This document shows positions 54,196 through 62,882 of a DNA stretch of 64,000 nt, in pieces. The notes beneath the pieces are model-generated. The model made no database searches. It was not told where the DNA came from and saw nothing but the letters and a program-made list of their open reading frames with translations. A program made the position numbers and the translations under genes. The DNA comes from a virus: IMG/VR virus record IMGVR_UViG_3300025467_000013, positions 1 to 64,000 of that record. The stretch is one strand, 5' to 3'. How positions within the stretch are numbered: the first letter of the stretch is position 1; each line of letters begins with the position of its first letter.

Positions 54196-57100
54196 ATGAC
54201 AACCGCAGCAAAATACGGCGCACAAGACTTAAATGGTAATCCGTTCAATTACCAACAGTTAGTTCCGCTACCAAGTACTAATCCAGGTACTACAAACACC
54301 GTAGTTAATACTACTTTTACTAACAGAGCAGCATATGACGCAAGGGTAAGAATGGCATTGACCAACACCCCAATCGGCTCACAAGTAGTTTCAAACGTTC
54401 ACGGGACACAGTCGTTTACAGCACAACAAAGTGCAGCATCGACATTAGTTGAAACACAGCAGGTATTAACAATTGATACTGCATCAGCAACAACAAATGC
54501 GTTTACAACCGCATCATATATTGTTACTGCAACCACTGAAAACACAAACCTTATTACTGTTTCAAGCACAACTACTTTTGCAGTCGGACAGCCGGTTGTA
54601 TTCAGTGCATCAGCAGGTAACTTAACAGCTGGTACAGTTTATTATATCCTAACTATTAACAGTTCAACAACATTTACAGTTTCACCAATCTGGAACGGAC
54701 CTGTACAATTGTTAACAACTAGTGCATTCCCAATGATTGTACAACAAACTGTTAGTAACCTTTCAGTCGGTATACCAATTAACTTCCACGGTGCAACATT
54801 TGGTTATGCATTCTACAACATGAACTTTTATGTTGCAAGTTTACCGGGCGGTGCAAGCGGTACTACATTTACTATTAGTGCATATCCAGGCGGTCCAACT
54901 ATTCCGCTAGCTTCTGCAATTGGTACAATGTCAGCTGTTCCTGTAGTTACTCCTGTTGCTAATCCTGCTACTGCACAGTATCCAACAGCAATGGCATCGG
55001 CACTTGCACTTGGTACAACAGCACAAGCAGGGTACTACAACACATTACAAGGTGTTACTGTTACTGCATCAACTGCAACTACTAATATCTTAACTACTGC
55101 ATCATTTGCAATTACTGCAACTACTGCAACCACTGGATTATCAGGTTTTGCATATGTTACTACTTCAGGTTCTACTAACTTATTAACCGTTGGTCAGCCA
55201 GTTGTATTCAACGCAGCAATTTCAGGTTCTGCGGTTTATGCTGGTATTACATACTATATTCATTCGATTATTTCGTCTACAACATTTAGTATTTCAACCT
55301 CATTTAATGGTACACCAATTTCATTAGGTACAAACGGTTCTGTATCTGGCGTTACTATGTACCTAGCAACAACTTACTTGCAAACAAACCAACAGGTAAT
55401 TTTCACCGGTACAACTTTCGGTAATATCATTCCTAATATTCCGTATTACATCGCAACTGTACCGTCAACAAATACATTTACTGTTTCAACAGCACCAAGT
55501 GGCCCGATTGCAACATTAGCTACTACTACAGGTACTATGGTTGTATCGGCATTTGTACCTCCAACTGTTCCACAATTAGTTGTAGGTAGTTCACAAGCAG
55601 GTGTAACAATCAGTGTAACTGGATCAACAACCAGCGTAATCAACTGCGTAAGCACAACTGGATTGGCTGCTAACCAACCGATTGTATTCAGTGCTAGCTT
55701 CGGTGGACTTACTTTAGGTACAACTTATTATGTTGTTTCGGGGTTTACTTCGAATACATTCCAAGTAAGTTCAACGGTAGGCGGTTCTGCGATCACGTTA
55801 ATTGCAAGCACAGGTACATTAAATGCTCAAGCATTACCGTACTTTAATACATATGCGACTACTGTAACTGCAACAACAGTAAGCACTAACTTAATTACTG
55901 TTACAAATACTTCGAACTTTGTTCCAGGACAACCAGTTGTATTCAGTGGTGCAATTGGCGGACTTTCTGCTAACACCGTTTACTATGTTTTAAACGTTTA
56001 TAGCACTACCCAGATAGTTGTTTCTGCAACACAAGGTGGCGTTGCGTTCCCATTAATTACTGCAACTGGTTCTGTAACTATGTCGCAAGCAACTACAGGA
56101 TTAGCAGTTAACCAACCATTCCAGATCAGCAGCGTAATTATTCAGGTAACTGCAACATCAACATCAGGAAACCTTGTAACTTGTAATAATACAGTTAACC
56201 TTGTTGCTAACCAACCGATTATATTCAGCGGTGCAATGGGTAACATTGTTGCAAATACTGTTTATTATGTTTCAACAATTGCAAGTAACACAACATTTAC
56301 AATCAGCCAAACACAAGGCGGCGGTGTATTTGGACAAGCAAATGGTTCGGGTTCAATCGTTGGACAGCAAGCACCATTTGGCGGTGTTGTTCCTGGACAG
56401 GTTTACTACGTTTACAATGTAACATCACTTACATCGTTTGCAATTTCAAGCATTCATGGTGCACCAAGTGCATTAGCACTAACAACTGTTGCAGCAGGTG
56501 CACAACTTGCAGGATTCCAGTCAATTGTTCCTACAGTTTCATTAGGTACTTCAACAGCAACTGGTTCAATTTATGCTCTAAACAATACGTATACTACATC
56601 GACTGTTACTGCATCAAGCAACACAACTACAGATATTACACTTAGCTCTGTTGCAACTTTTGCAGTCGGACAACCGATTACATTCTTGTTTAACAGCGGT
56701 GCAAATGCAACTACAAACAACATTTTCAGTTTTGTTAGCGTAACTGGTACTACAACTGGTACTAATACTATTAGTATTTCAGGTAACACAACCGGACTTG
56801 CTATTGGACAAGCGATTGTTTTTAACGGCACATTAGGTGGACTTACATACGGTACTGTTTATTATATTGCAAGTATTCCAAGTACTTCAACATTTACAGT
56901 TTCATTAGTTCCATACGGTACAGCAGTTTCTTTAAATACTGCAAGCGGTACTATTACTGGTTACTTAACATATTATATCACTTATGTTAATGTCGGTGCA
57001 ACAACAATCCAGATTTCACCAACATTTAACGGTCCAACTTATGCATTATCAGCAGGTTCGATTGTTTCAAATAGCACAGTACAACATGCAACCACTAACT

Positions 57101-60100
57101 TAAATCCAGGACAACCGATTCTCGTAACTGGTACAGCGTTCGGTGGTACTACAACTAACACAACTTACTATGTAAGAACTGTTCCAACTCAATCGCAGTT
57201 TACTATTTCAACTTCGCCGTTTGGACAGATCTTTACTTTAAGTAGCACATCCGGTGCAATGCCAACCTTAATTGGCCCAAGACCAGTGTTAACAATCTTG
57301 CAGTCTACTAGTTCAAACCAAATGCAGACACAGACTTATGCGGTTACAGCAACTACTGCTACAACCAACTTAATTACTGTTAATAATACATTTGGATTCA
57401 CAGTTGGTATGCCGGTTGTATTCAGTGGTGCATTAGGTAACTTAGTTTCAGGTATGATTTACTATGTTTCATCTATTCCGACTGCAACAGTATTCGCAGT
57501 TTCTCCAACATTAGGCGGACAGAACTATGCACTTGCTACAGCAACTGGATCAGTGAACGCACAGCAAGCAACTGCAAACTTGTATCTAAACCAACCGATC
57601 CAGTTCCAAGGTTCAACAAGCATTGGTTCACCTTATACCGGTGTTACTTCTGGTACAACATACTACATTAGAAGTATTGATTCGGCTGTATTGTTTACTA
57701 TTTCGTCAGCATTAAGCGTTCCGGGTACTACATCAACCGCTGCTACATTAACTGGTGGTGGTCAGATTATTGCTAACCCGATCGTTAATAACATTGTTGA
57801 CGCATTTGCTTATTACACACCGTTGATTACTGTAAGTGCTACATCTGCAACTAGCCCAACATACTATTTGACTGTATCTAGCACAGCAAACTTAGCAGTA
57901 GGACAACCGATTGTATTCACTGGTATTTCATTACTTGGTGGCGTTAGTGCAAATACTGTTTACTATGTTAATGCAATTGCAAGTACCACACAGTTTAATA
58001 TTTCAACAACATATGGCGGACCGATTGTTGCATTAACTTCTGGTTCAGGTACAATGTATGTTCAACAATCAACATCAGCATACTCGCTCAACCAAACAGT
58101 TATTTTAAACTCGCCAACTGTTATCGTAACTAGCACAGCAGCTACTTCTAACATTATTACTTGCAACAGCACAACAAACTTAATTGCTGGACAGCCGATT
58201 GTATTTGGTAACATGACTTATCCGACAAGTAACATTGGTAACATTGTTGCTGGTACAGTTTACTATGTACTAACCGTGTTAAGTACGACTACATTTACAA
58301 TTTCTGCAACACCAGGCGGTAGCCAGTTTGCATTAACTAGCACAACTACACAGTTTGCAGCACAGCAAGGTATCTTTGGACAGCAATACGGTGTTAACGG
58401 ACAGAACTATGTTGTTCAAAACACACCAAATGCTACTTCATTAGTTCTTGCAAGAGCAGGTGCAAGCATTAGTCCAGCTGGTTTAGGATTGTTCCCAATG
58501 CCAACAGTTGCACCGATTCAGGTAACTGCTACAGCAGGTTCTGGTTCTTATGCAATTACTGTTCCAAGTACTGCACAATTAACTGTTAACCAACCAGTTA
58601 TCTTTATTGGTACAGCAATTGGTGGTCTTACTGCTACTGTTAACCAACTTATTAACCCGACTGTTTACTATGTAAGTTCGATCTTAACTAGTACAACATT
58701 TAACGTTTCTAGTTCATTAGGCGGCGGTGTTCAGGTCTTATCAGGCGCAACAGCAAACACAATGGCTGTACTTCCATTAAGTGCAACAGGTATTGCAACT
58801 GCATATTCGTTCAACTCAACACCGGCACTTACAATCGGTGCAACTACTACAAGTACTAACGTAATAACTACACTTGGTTACAGCGTAAGTGGTAATAGTG
58901 CAACTACTGCTAACTTGTTAACTGCAAGCTCAACTGTAATATTTGTAGTTGGTCAAGCAGTAACATTTAGTGCTGCGTTCTGCGGACTTAACACAGGTGT
59001 TACTTACTACGTTGCATCAGTACAGTCAAGTACAACATTTACAGTATCAGCATTTTGGGGCGGTCCAGACGTTATCTTAAGTGGTAGCGGTAGTGCAACA
59101 ATGAGTGAAACAACAACATTCTTACAGCTCAATCAACCTGTAACATTTGTTGCTGCATCATATATTGGTGGGTTAACTGCTGGTTCAAACTACGGTGTAA
59201 CTTATTATGTTACTAATATTGGTAGTTCGACTACATTTATTGTTAGTACAGTACCGGGTGCATCAGGTAACCAATTAGCATTAACAACTACATCGGGCCA
59301 GATGACTGCACAGGTTGGTTGCTACAGAGCATTAAGTTTCAACTCAACAAATAACGGTACCTCGGTTCTTCAAACACAAACATTTGCTGTATCTGCTACT
59401 GCTGCGGTTAACGGTACTATGTTAGTTACTGCAACTAATACGTTCGCTATGTATCCAGGTATGGCAATAGCATTTAGTGGTTCACTAGGCTTCTTAGCTG
59501 CGAACACTATCTACTATGTGTTATTTGTTTACGATGAAAAGAGATTTGCAGTTACTACAGCACCGGTTAACTCATTAGGTATTGCAACTAACGGCACAAC
59601 TGTTCTACAGACTCTTAATGGTGCATTGTTAACACATCAAACAACTACTGGTTCGATTACAGTTACACAAAGTCCGGCAAGATTACAGCAGAACCAAGCA
59701 GTTGTGTTCTATAGCACAATCGGTGGTGCTGTACTCGGTGGTGTTACACAAGGTACAATTTACTATGTACAGGCTGTTAACCCAGTATCTGGTACAATTG
59801 CTATTTCAACTACACCAGGTGGTTCGGCATTTACATTATCGGCAGTTAACAATACTGGTACAACACAGTCGATGATGATGGTTCCGTTAACAACATGGGC
59901 TCCTGTAACTAACGTATTGATTACACAACCAATGCCAATTTACAGCGGTACTAACTCATCGAATGTATTAACTACTGGAAATATTGCACTTGTAACTAAC
60001 ACATCATATGGTACTAACTATATTACATGTCTTACTACATCAGCATTAGCAGTAGGTATGCCGATTGTATTCGGTAGTGCAATTGGTTCGTTAGCATCGG

Positions 60101-61659
60101 GTGTTACTTATTATGTTGCACAGATTATTAATGCAACACAGTTTACAGTATCATTAGTATGGGGCGGCCAGGTTGCAATCCTAACACAAGGTACTGGTGC
60201 TATTACTGTTCAGCAATCAACTGCATTGATGTCAATTGGTCAACCAGTGTTTATTTCAGGTACTGCGTTTGTTCCAACATCAGCAAACAGTGTTGGATCA
60301 TACACCACATACTATGTTGCTACAATTCCGAGCGTAACAACATTTACATTAGCAACATCTTTAGCGAACGCAATTGCAGGTACAGCGATTACACTTGGTA
60401 CAACAACATACGGTTATATGACATTAACTGCGTCAAACGCAAATGCATTAACTAATATGTCGAACGTAATTGGTCCTTCATTACCATTTGCATTCACAGG
60501 TGCGCAGATTAACATCACCGCAATTACTGGTAGCAACTTATATACTCCAAACGGTACAGCATTGCTAAGTGCTAACCAAGCAGTAGTATTCACAGGTTAC
60601 GGATATACTAACCAAACAAGCGGTACTATCCAACCTGGTACAACATACTACATTAAGGCAGTATTAGATAATAACACATTCACTTTAAGTTCAACTCCAA
60701 GTGGTGCTACATTATCGTGGGTTACTGAAACTAACGTGTTAACTATGCAGTTAGTAAGTTCATTAGGTTCATCATTAACACCTTACTCGACTTACTTTGT
60801 ATTAGCAACACCTACACCAAACACCTTCCAGATTGCAACAACGACTGCAACTGTAAGTGGTTTAACATTAACAGTGCCGACTCCAGTTACACAAGCAGCT
60901 GGTAATACACTTGTTAAGATTGATAGTAACATTATTACACTTGCACAAGCACAGGGTGCTACTAATACATTCTTTGTTCCAAATACTCCTGTAACATTCA
61001 CAGCAGTAAGCGGTACAACATTTGGTGTTAGTGCAACAGCAGCGGCAGGTACATACAACGGTGCTCCAACATATGGTACTCCGTTCATTGTAACAGCAGT
61101 TGCTACAAACGGTAACATTACAATCAACACTAGTGCAACAAACTTACTAGTAGTAGGTCAACCGATTATGTTTACTAACCCATTATCACCATTGACTACT
61201 ACAAGTGGTTTAGTACCATTCCAGACATATTATGTGTTAACTGTTTCTAGTACAACTATTACAGTGGCGTCAAGTTGGCCAAGTGCTACCGCAGTGACAT
61301 TTGCTGCTGCATGGTCATCACAAACAACAGTTGGTGGTTTCTACGCTGTACCAATGTACTATGTTAAGGCAGTACTCGATAGCAGAAGACTTATGCTTTC
61401 GGCTACATTAAACGGTGCTACATGGCCTATTACAAATGCATCAGGTACTGTTCCAGGTAACTATACCGCTGGTACAAACATTATGGTAATTAACTCACAA
61501 CCATCGTTCACTGACTTCATTGAACATGATGTTACATTATCACCAAATGGTACATTTGAAAGAACTGGTATATTAGTTCCGCCAAACACTTACTTGTATG
61601 TTTCTAGTAACCAATCACAAGTTAGTGCAGTAGCAACAGGTATTCAAGAAGCAGTATAA
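54196..61659 (+). CDS. Giant repeat fiber/adhesin with about 25 FCCH-like modules
   Basis: 2,487 residues. After a short head (AAKYGAQDLNGNPFNYQQLV) almost the whole protein is built of 70-100-residue beta modules with core 'F..GQPVVFSG..G.L..GTVYYV..I.S.TTFTVS...GG'. Such repeats are commonly annotated as E1 FCCH-like in phage proteins; this does not imply ubiquitin chemistry. Two versions alternate: one led by 'ATTATTNLITV' and one by 'QQATTNLYLNQP'. The end (FIEHDVTLSPNGTFERTGIL, VPPNTYLYVSSNQ) equals the small 109-residue protein encoded at 49028-49357. It probably forms a long flexible surface fiber. The gene ends with a hairpin; AGGAG precedes its ATG. Confidence 0.75.
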   Translation: MTTAAKYGAQDLNGNPFNYQQLVPLPSTNPGTTNTVVNTTFTNRAAYDARVRMALTNTPIGSQVVSNVHGTQSFTAQQSAASTLVETQQVLTIDTASATTNAFTTASYIVTATTENTNLITVSSTTTFAVGQPVVFSASAGNLTAGTVYYILTINSSTTFTVSPIWNGPVQLLTTSAFPMIVQQTVSNLSVGIPINFHGATFGYAFYNMNFYVASLPGGASGTTFTISAYPGGPTIPLASAIGTMSAVPVVTPVANPATAQYPTAMASALALGTTAQAGYYNTLQGVTVTASTATTNILTTASFAITATTATTGLSGFAYVTTSGSTNLLTVGQPVVFNAAISGSAVYAGITYYIHSIISSTTFSISTSFNGTPISLGTNGSVSGVTMYLATTYLQTNQQVIFTGTTFGNIIPNIPYYIATVPSTNTFTVSTAPSGPIATLATTTGTMVVSAFVPPTVPQLVVGSSQAGVTISVTGSTTSVINCVSTTGLAANQPIVFSASFGGLTLGTTYYVVSGFTSNTFQVSSTVGGSAITLIASTGTLNAQALPYFNTYATTVTATTVSTNLITVTNTSNFVPGQPVVFSGAIGGLSANTVYYVLNVYSTTQIVVSATQGGVAFPLITATGSVTMSQATTGLAVNQPFQISSVIIQVTATSTSGNLVTCNNTVNLVANQPIIFSGAMGNIVANTVYYVSTIASNTTFTISQTQGGGVFGQANGSGSIVGQQAPFGGVVPGQVYYVYNVTSLTSFAISSIHGAPSALALTTVAAGAQLAGFQSIVPTVSLGTSTATGSIYALNNTYTTSTVTASSNTTTDITLSSVATFAVGQPITFLFNSGANATTNNIFSFVSVTGTTTGTNTISISGNTTGLAIGQAIVFNGTLGGLTYGTVYYIASIPSTSTFTVSLVPYGTAVSLNTASGTITGYLTYYITYVNVGATTIQISPTFNGPTYALSAGSIVSNSTVQHATTNLNPGQPILVTGTAFGGTTTNTTYYVRTVPTQSQFTISTSPFGQIFTLSSTSGAMPTLIGPRPVLTILQSTSSNQMQTQTYAVTATTATTNLITVNNTFGFTVGMPVVFSGALGNLVSGMIYYVSSIPTATVFAVSPTLGGQNYALATATGSVNAQQATANLYLNQPIQFQGSTSIGSPYTGVTSGTTYYIRSIDSAVLFTISSALSVPGTTSTAATLTGGGQIIANPIVNNIVDAFAYYTPLITVSATSATSPTYYLTVSSTANLAVGQPIVFTGISLLGGVSANTVYYVNAIASTTQFNISTTYGGPIVALTSGSGTMYVQQSTSAYSLNQTVILNSPTVIVTSTAATSNIITCNSTTNLIAGQPIVFGNMTYPTSNIGNIVAGTVYYVLTVLSTTTFTISATPGGSQFALTSTTTQFAAQQGIFGQQYGVNGQNYVVQNTPNATSLVLARAGASISPAGLGLFPMPTVAPIQVTATAGSGSYAITVPSTAQLTVNQPVIFIGTAIGGLTATVNQLINPTVYYVSSILTSTTFNVSSSLGGGVQVLSGATANTMAVLPLSATGIATAYSFNSTPALTIGATTTSTNVITTLGYSVSGNSATTANLLTASSTVIFVVGQAVTFSAAFCGLNTGVTYYVASVQSSTTFTVSAFWGGPDVILSGSGSATMSETTTFLQLNQPVTFVAASYIGGLTAGSNYGVTYYVTNIGSSTTFIVSTVPGASGNQLALTTTSGQMTAQVGCYRALSFNSTNNGTSVLQTQTFAVSATAAVNGTMLVTATNTFAMYPGMAIAFSGSLGFLAANTIYYVLFVYDEKRFAVTTAPVNSLGIATNGTTVLQTLNGALLTHQTTTGSITVTQSPARLQQNQAVVFYSTIGGAVLGGVTQGTIYYVQAVNPVSGTIAISTTPGGSAFTLSAVNNTGTTQSMMMVPLTTWAPVTNVLITQPMPIYSGTNSSNVLTTGNIALVTNTSYGTNYITCLTTSALAVGMPIVFGSAIGSLASGVTYYVAQIINATQFTVSLVWGGQVAILTQGTGAITVQQSTALMSIGQPVFISGTAFVPTSANSVGSYTTYYVATIPSVTTFTLATSLANAIAGTAITLGTTTYGYMTLTASNANALTNMSNVIGPSLPFAFTGAQINITAITGSNLYTPNGTALLSANQAVVFTGYGYTNQTSGTIQPGTTYYIKAVLDNNTFTLSSTPSGATLSWVTETNVLTMQLVSSLGSSLTPYSTYFVLATPTPNTFQIATTTATVSGLTLTVPTPVTQAAGNTLVKIDSNIITLAQAQGATNTFFVPNTPVTFTAVSGTTFGVSATAAAGTYNGAPTYGTPFIVTAVATNGNITINTSATNLLVVGQPIMFTNPLSPLTTTSGLVPFQTYYVLTVSSTTITVASSWPSATAVTFAAAWSSQTTVGGFYAVPMYYVKAVLDSRRLMLSATLNGATWPITNASGTVPGNYTAGTNIMVINSQPSFTDFIEHDVTLSPNGTFERTGILVPPNTYLYVSSNQSQVSAVATGIQEAV

Positions 61660-61668
61660 TAAATTAGA

Positions 61669-61693
61669 TTGTGGGGGACTAGTTCCCCCACAA
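61669..61693 (+). terminator. Strong hairpin after the giant repeat gene (no U-run)
   Basis: TTGTGGGGGA pairs with TCCCCCACAA, a 10-bp GC-rich stem around a five-base loop. The sequence after it (CACTAATTG) has no U-run, so intrinsic termination is doubtful. RNA protection or processing is equally possible. Confidence 0.5.
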
Positions 61694-61715
61694 CACTAAT
61701 TGAATAGGAGACACA

Positions 61716-62123
61716 ATGAGAAAACAACCTAGAATTAGTTCGGCATCGATTATACAGCTACCAGCAATTCAACAAGGATACTATTATTATCCACTAGCAG
61801 CGCCAGGTAACGGTACATATGCGACTATTCCTATTAATACTGTAGGAACGTTAATCCAAATGGCTAACGCCCCAACTGCAAATACTTGGTACTTAGATTT
61901 TACTGGTGTAATTTTGTCAGTTAACTACACATTAACTATTACTATTTTAATACCACAAGGTGCGTCAGCATATAACCCATCGGTATTAGTAAATGGTATC
62001 GCTCCTACATTAATCGGAGCAGGTAATGGTGGTGCAACATCTAGAACTAATGCTTACTATTACACAATTATCTGTACTGCACCAAATCAGTATTCTTATA
62101 CTGTGTGGGTAGCAGCAATTTAA
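61716..62123 (+). CDS. Small virion protein, paralogue without insertion
   Basis: 135 residues. The N-terminus RKQPRISSASIIQLPAIQQG and the end YNPSVLVNGIAPTLIGAGNG plus CTAPNQYSYTVWVAAI are shared with the next gene. It is beta-rich with no membrane segment, and AGGAG lies upstream. The pair lies between the giant repeat gene and the last fiber gene, so it probably encodes small parts of the fiber or its tip. Function unknown. Confidence 0.65.
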   Translation: MRKQPRISSASIIQLPAIQQGYYYYPLAAPGNGTYATIPINTVGTLIQMANAPTANTWYLDFTGVILSVNYTLTITILIPQGASAYNPSVLVNGIAPTLIGAGNGGATSRTNAYYYTIICTAPNQYSYTVWVAAI

Positions 62124-62135
62124 TAGGCGATTATA

Positions 62136-62789
62136 ATGAGAAGATTACCTAGAATTAGTTCAGCACCAAACTTACAGTTACCAGCAATACAACAGGCTGT
62201 ATTTACTGAAAATTTATCGATCGGTGGTAACTTTGTTACTGTTCCAGTTAATAGTTTGGGCACATTTATTAATTTAGCCAGTTATTATGTAAGTTATACT
62301 GGCACAGTTGGTAGTATTAGTGGAACAGGTCCGTGGACTGCAACAATTACTGGTATGACTTCAACTTCGGGTCTAGTAGCAAATCAGGTAATACTTGCTG
62401 TAGCAGGTTCTGGATCAATAGGTACTGGTACAATTACCGTAACAAGTATAGTAAGTTCAACTTCTATTACAATTACAGCAACTGGCGGTACAACTCCGGT
62501 CGCAGGAACTGTAACGAACATAATAACCGCCGGAAGTGTTGTTAGTTCAGCTTGGACATTAGATCTTACTGGTATTTCACTATCAGTTAATTATGCATTA
62601 CCGATAACTGTATTAATTCCAGTAGGTGGCACAGCATACAACCCGACCGTATTAGTTAACGGTATTACAGCAACACTTATCGGAGCCGGACCTTCACCGA
62701 CTACTAGCAGAACAAATCAATATTTTTATACAATTGTTTGTACTGCACCAAATCAGTATTCGTACTTCGCATACGCAAACGCAGTTTAG
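62136..62789 (+). CDS. Small virion protein, paralogue with an inserted beta module
   Basis: 217 residues. The ends match the previous gene (RRLPRISSAPNLQLPAIQQA; YNPTVLVNGITATLIGAGPS; CTAPNQYSYFAYANAV). Residues about 50-132 (SYTGTVGSISGTGPWTATIT, GTITVTSIVSSTSITITATG) have no counterpart there and look like an extra beta repeat module placed between GTFINLAS and SAWTLDLTG. The duplication is recent enough that the 5' ends are alike at DNA level. A terminator follows the stop. Confidence 0.7.
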   Translation: MRRLPRISSAPNLQLPAIQQAVFTENLSIGGNFVTVPVNSLGTFINLASYYVSYTGTVGSISGTGPWTATITGMTSTSGLVANQVILAVAGSGSIGTGTITVTSIVSSTSITITATGGTTPVAGTVTNIITAGSVVSSAWTLDLTGISLSVNYALPITVLIPVGGTAYNPTVLVNGITATLIGAGPSPTTSRTNQYFYTIVCTAPNQYSYFAYANAV

Positions 62790-62793
62790 TATT

Positions 62794-62823
62794 AAAGCGT
62801 ATAGAGATATACGCTTTATTTTT
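62794..62823 (+). terminator. Intrinsic terminator
   Basis: A perfect 10-bp stem AAAGCGTATA/TATACGCTTT with a GAGA tetraloop, followed by ATTTTT. Confidence 0.93.
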
Positions 62824-62857
62824 ATCCAAAACACCGTCTTTTTAAACTTCTTTTCTC

Positions 62858-62865
62858 GATAAATA
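62858..62865 (+). promoter_or_regulatory. Candidate late promoter GATAAATA
   Basis: The recurring octamer between a terminator and the next fiber gene, 17 nt before its ATG. GAGGA (62871-62875) serves as the ribosome-binding site. Confidence 0.6.
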
Positions 62866-62882
62866 TATTAGAGGAATGAATC

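Noticed and set aside
54196-61659. Ubiquitin-pathway function suggested by FCCH-like repeats
   Set aside because: Only the small beta module is similar; no adenylation or catalytic cysteine domain exists. The repeats are structural.
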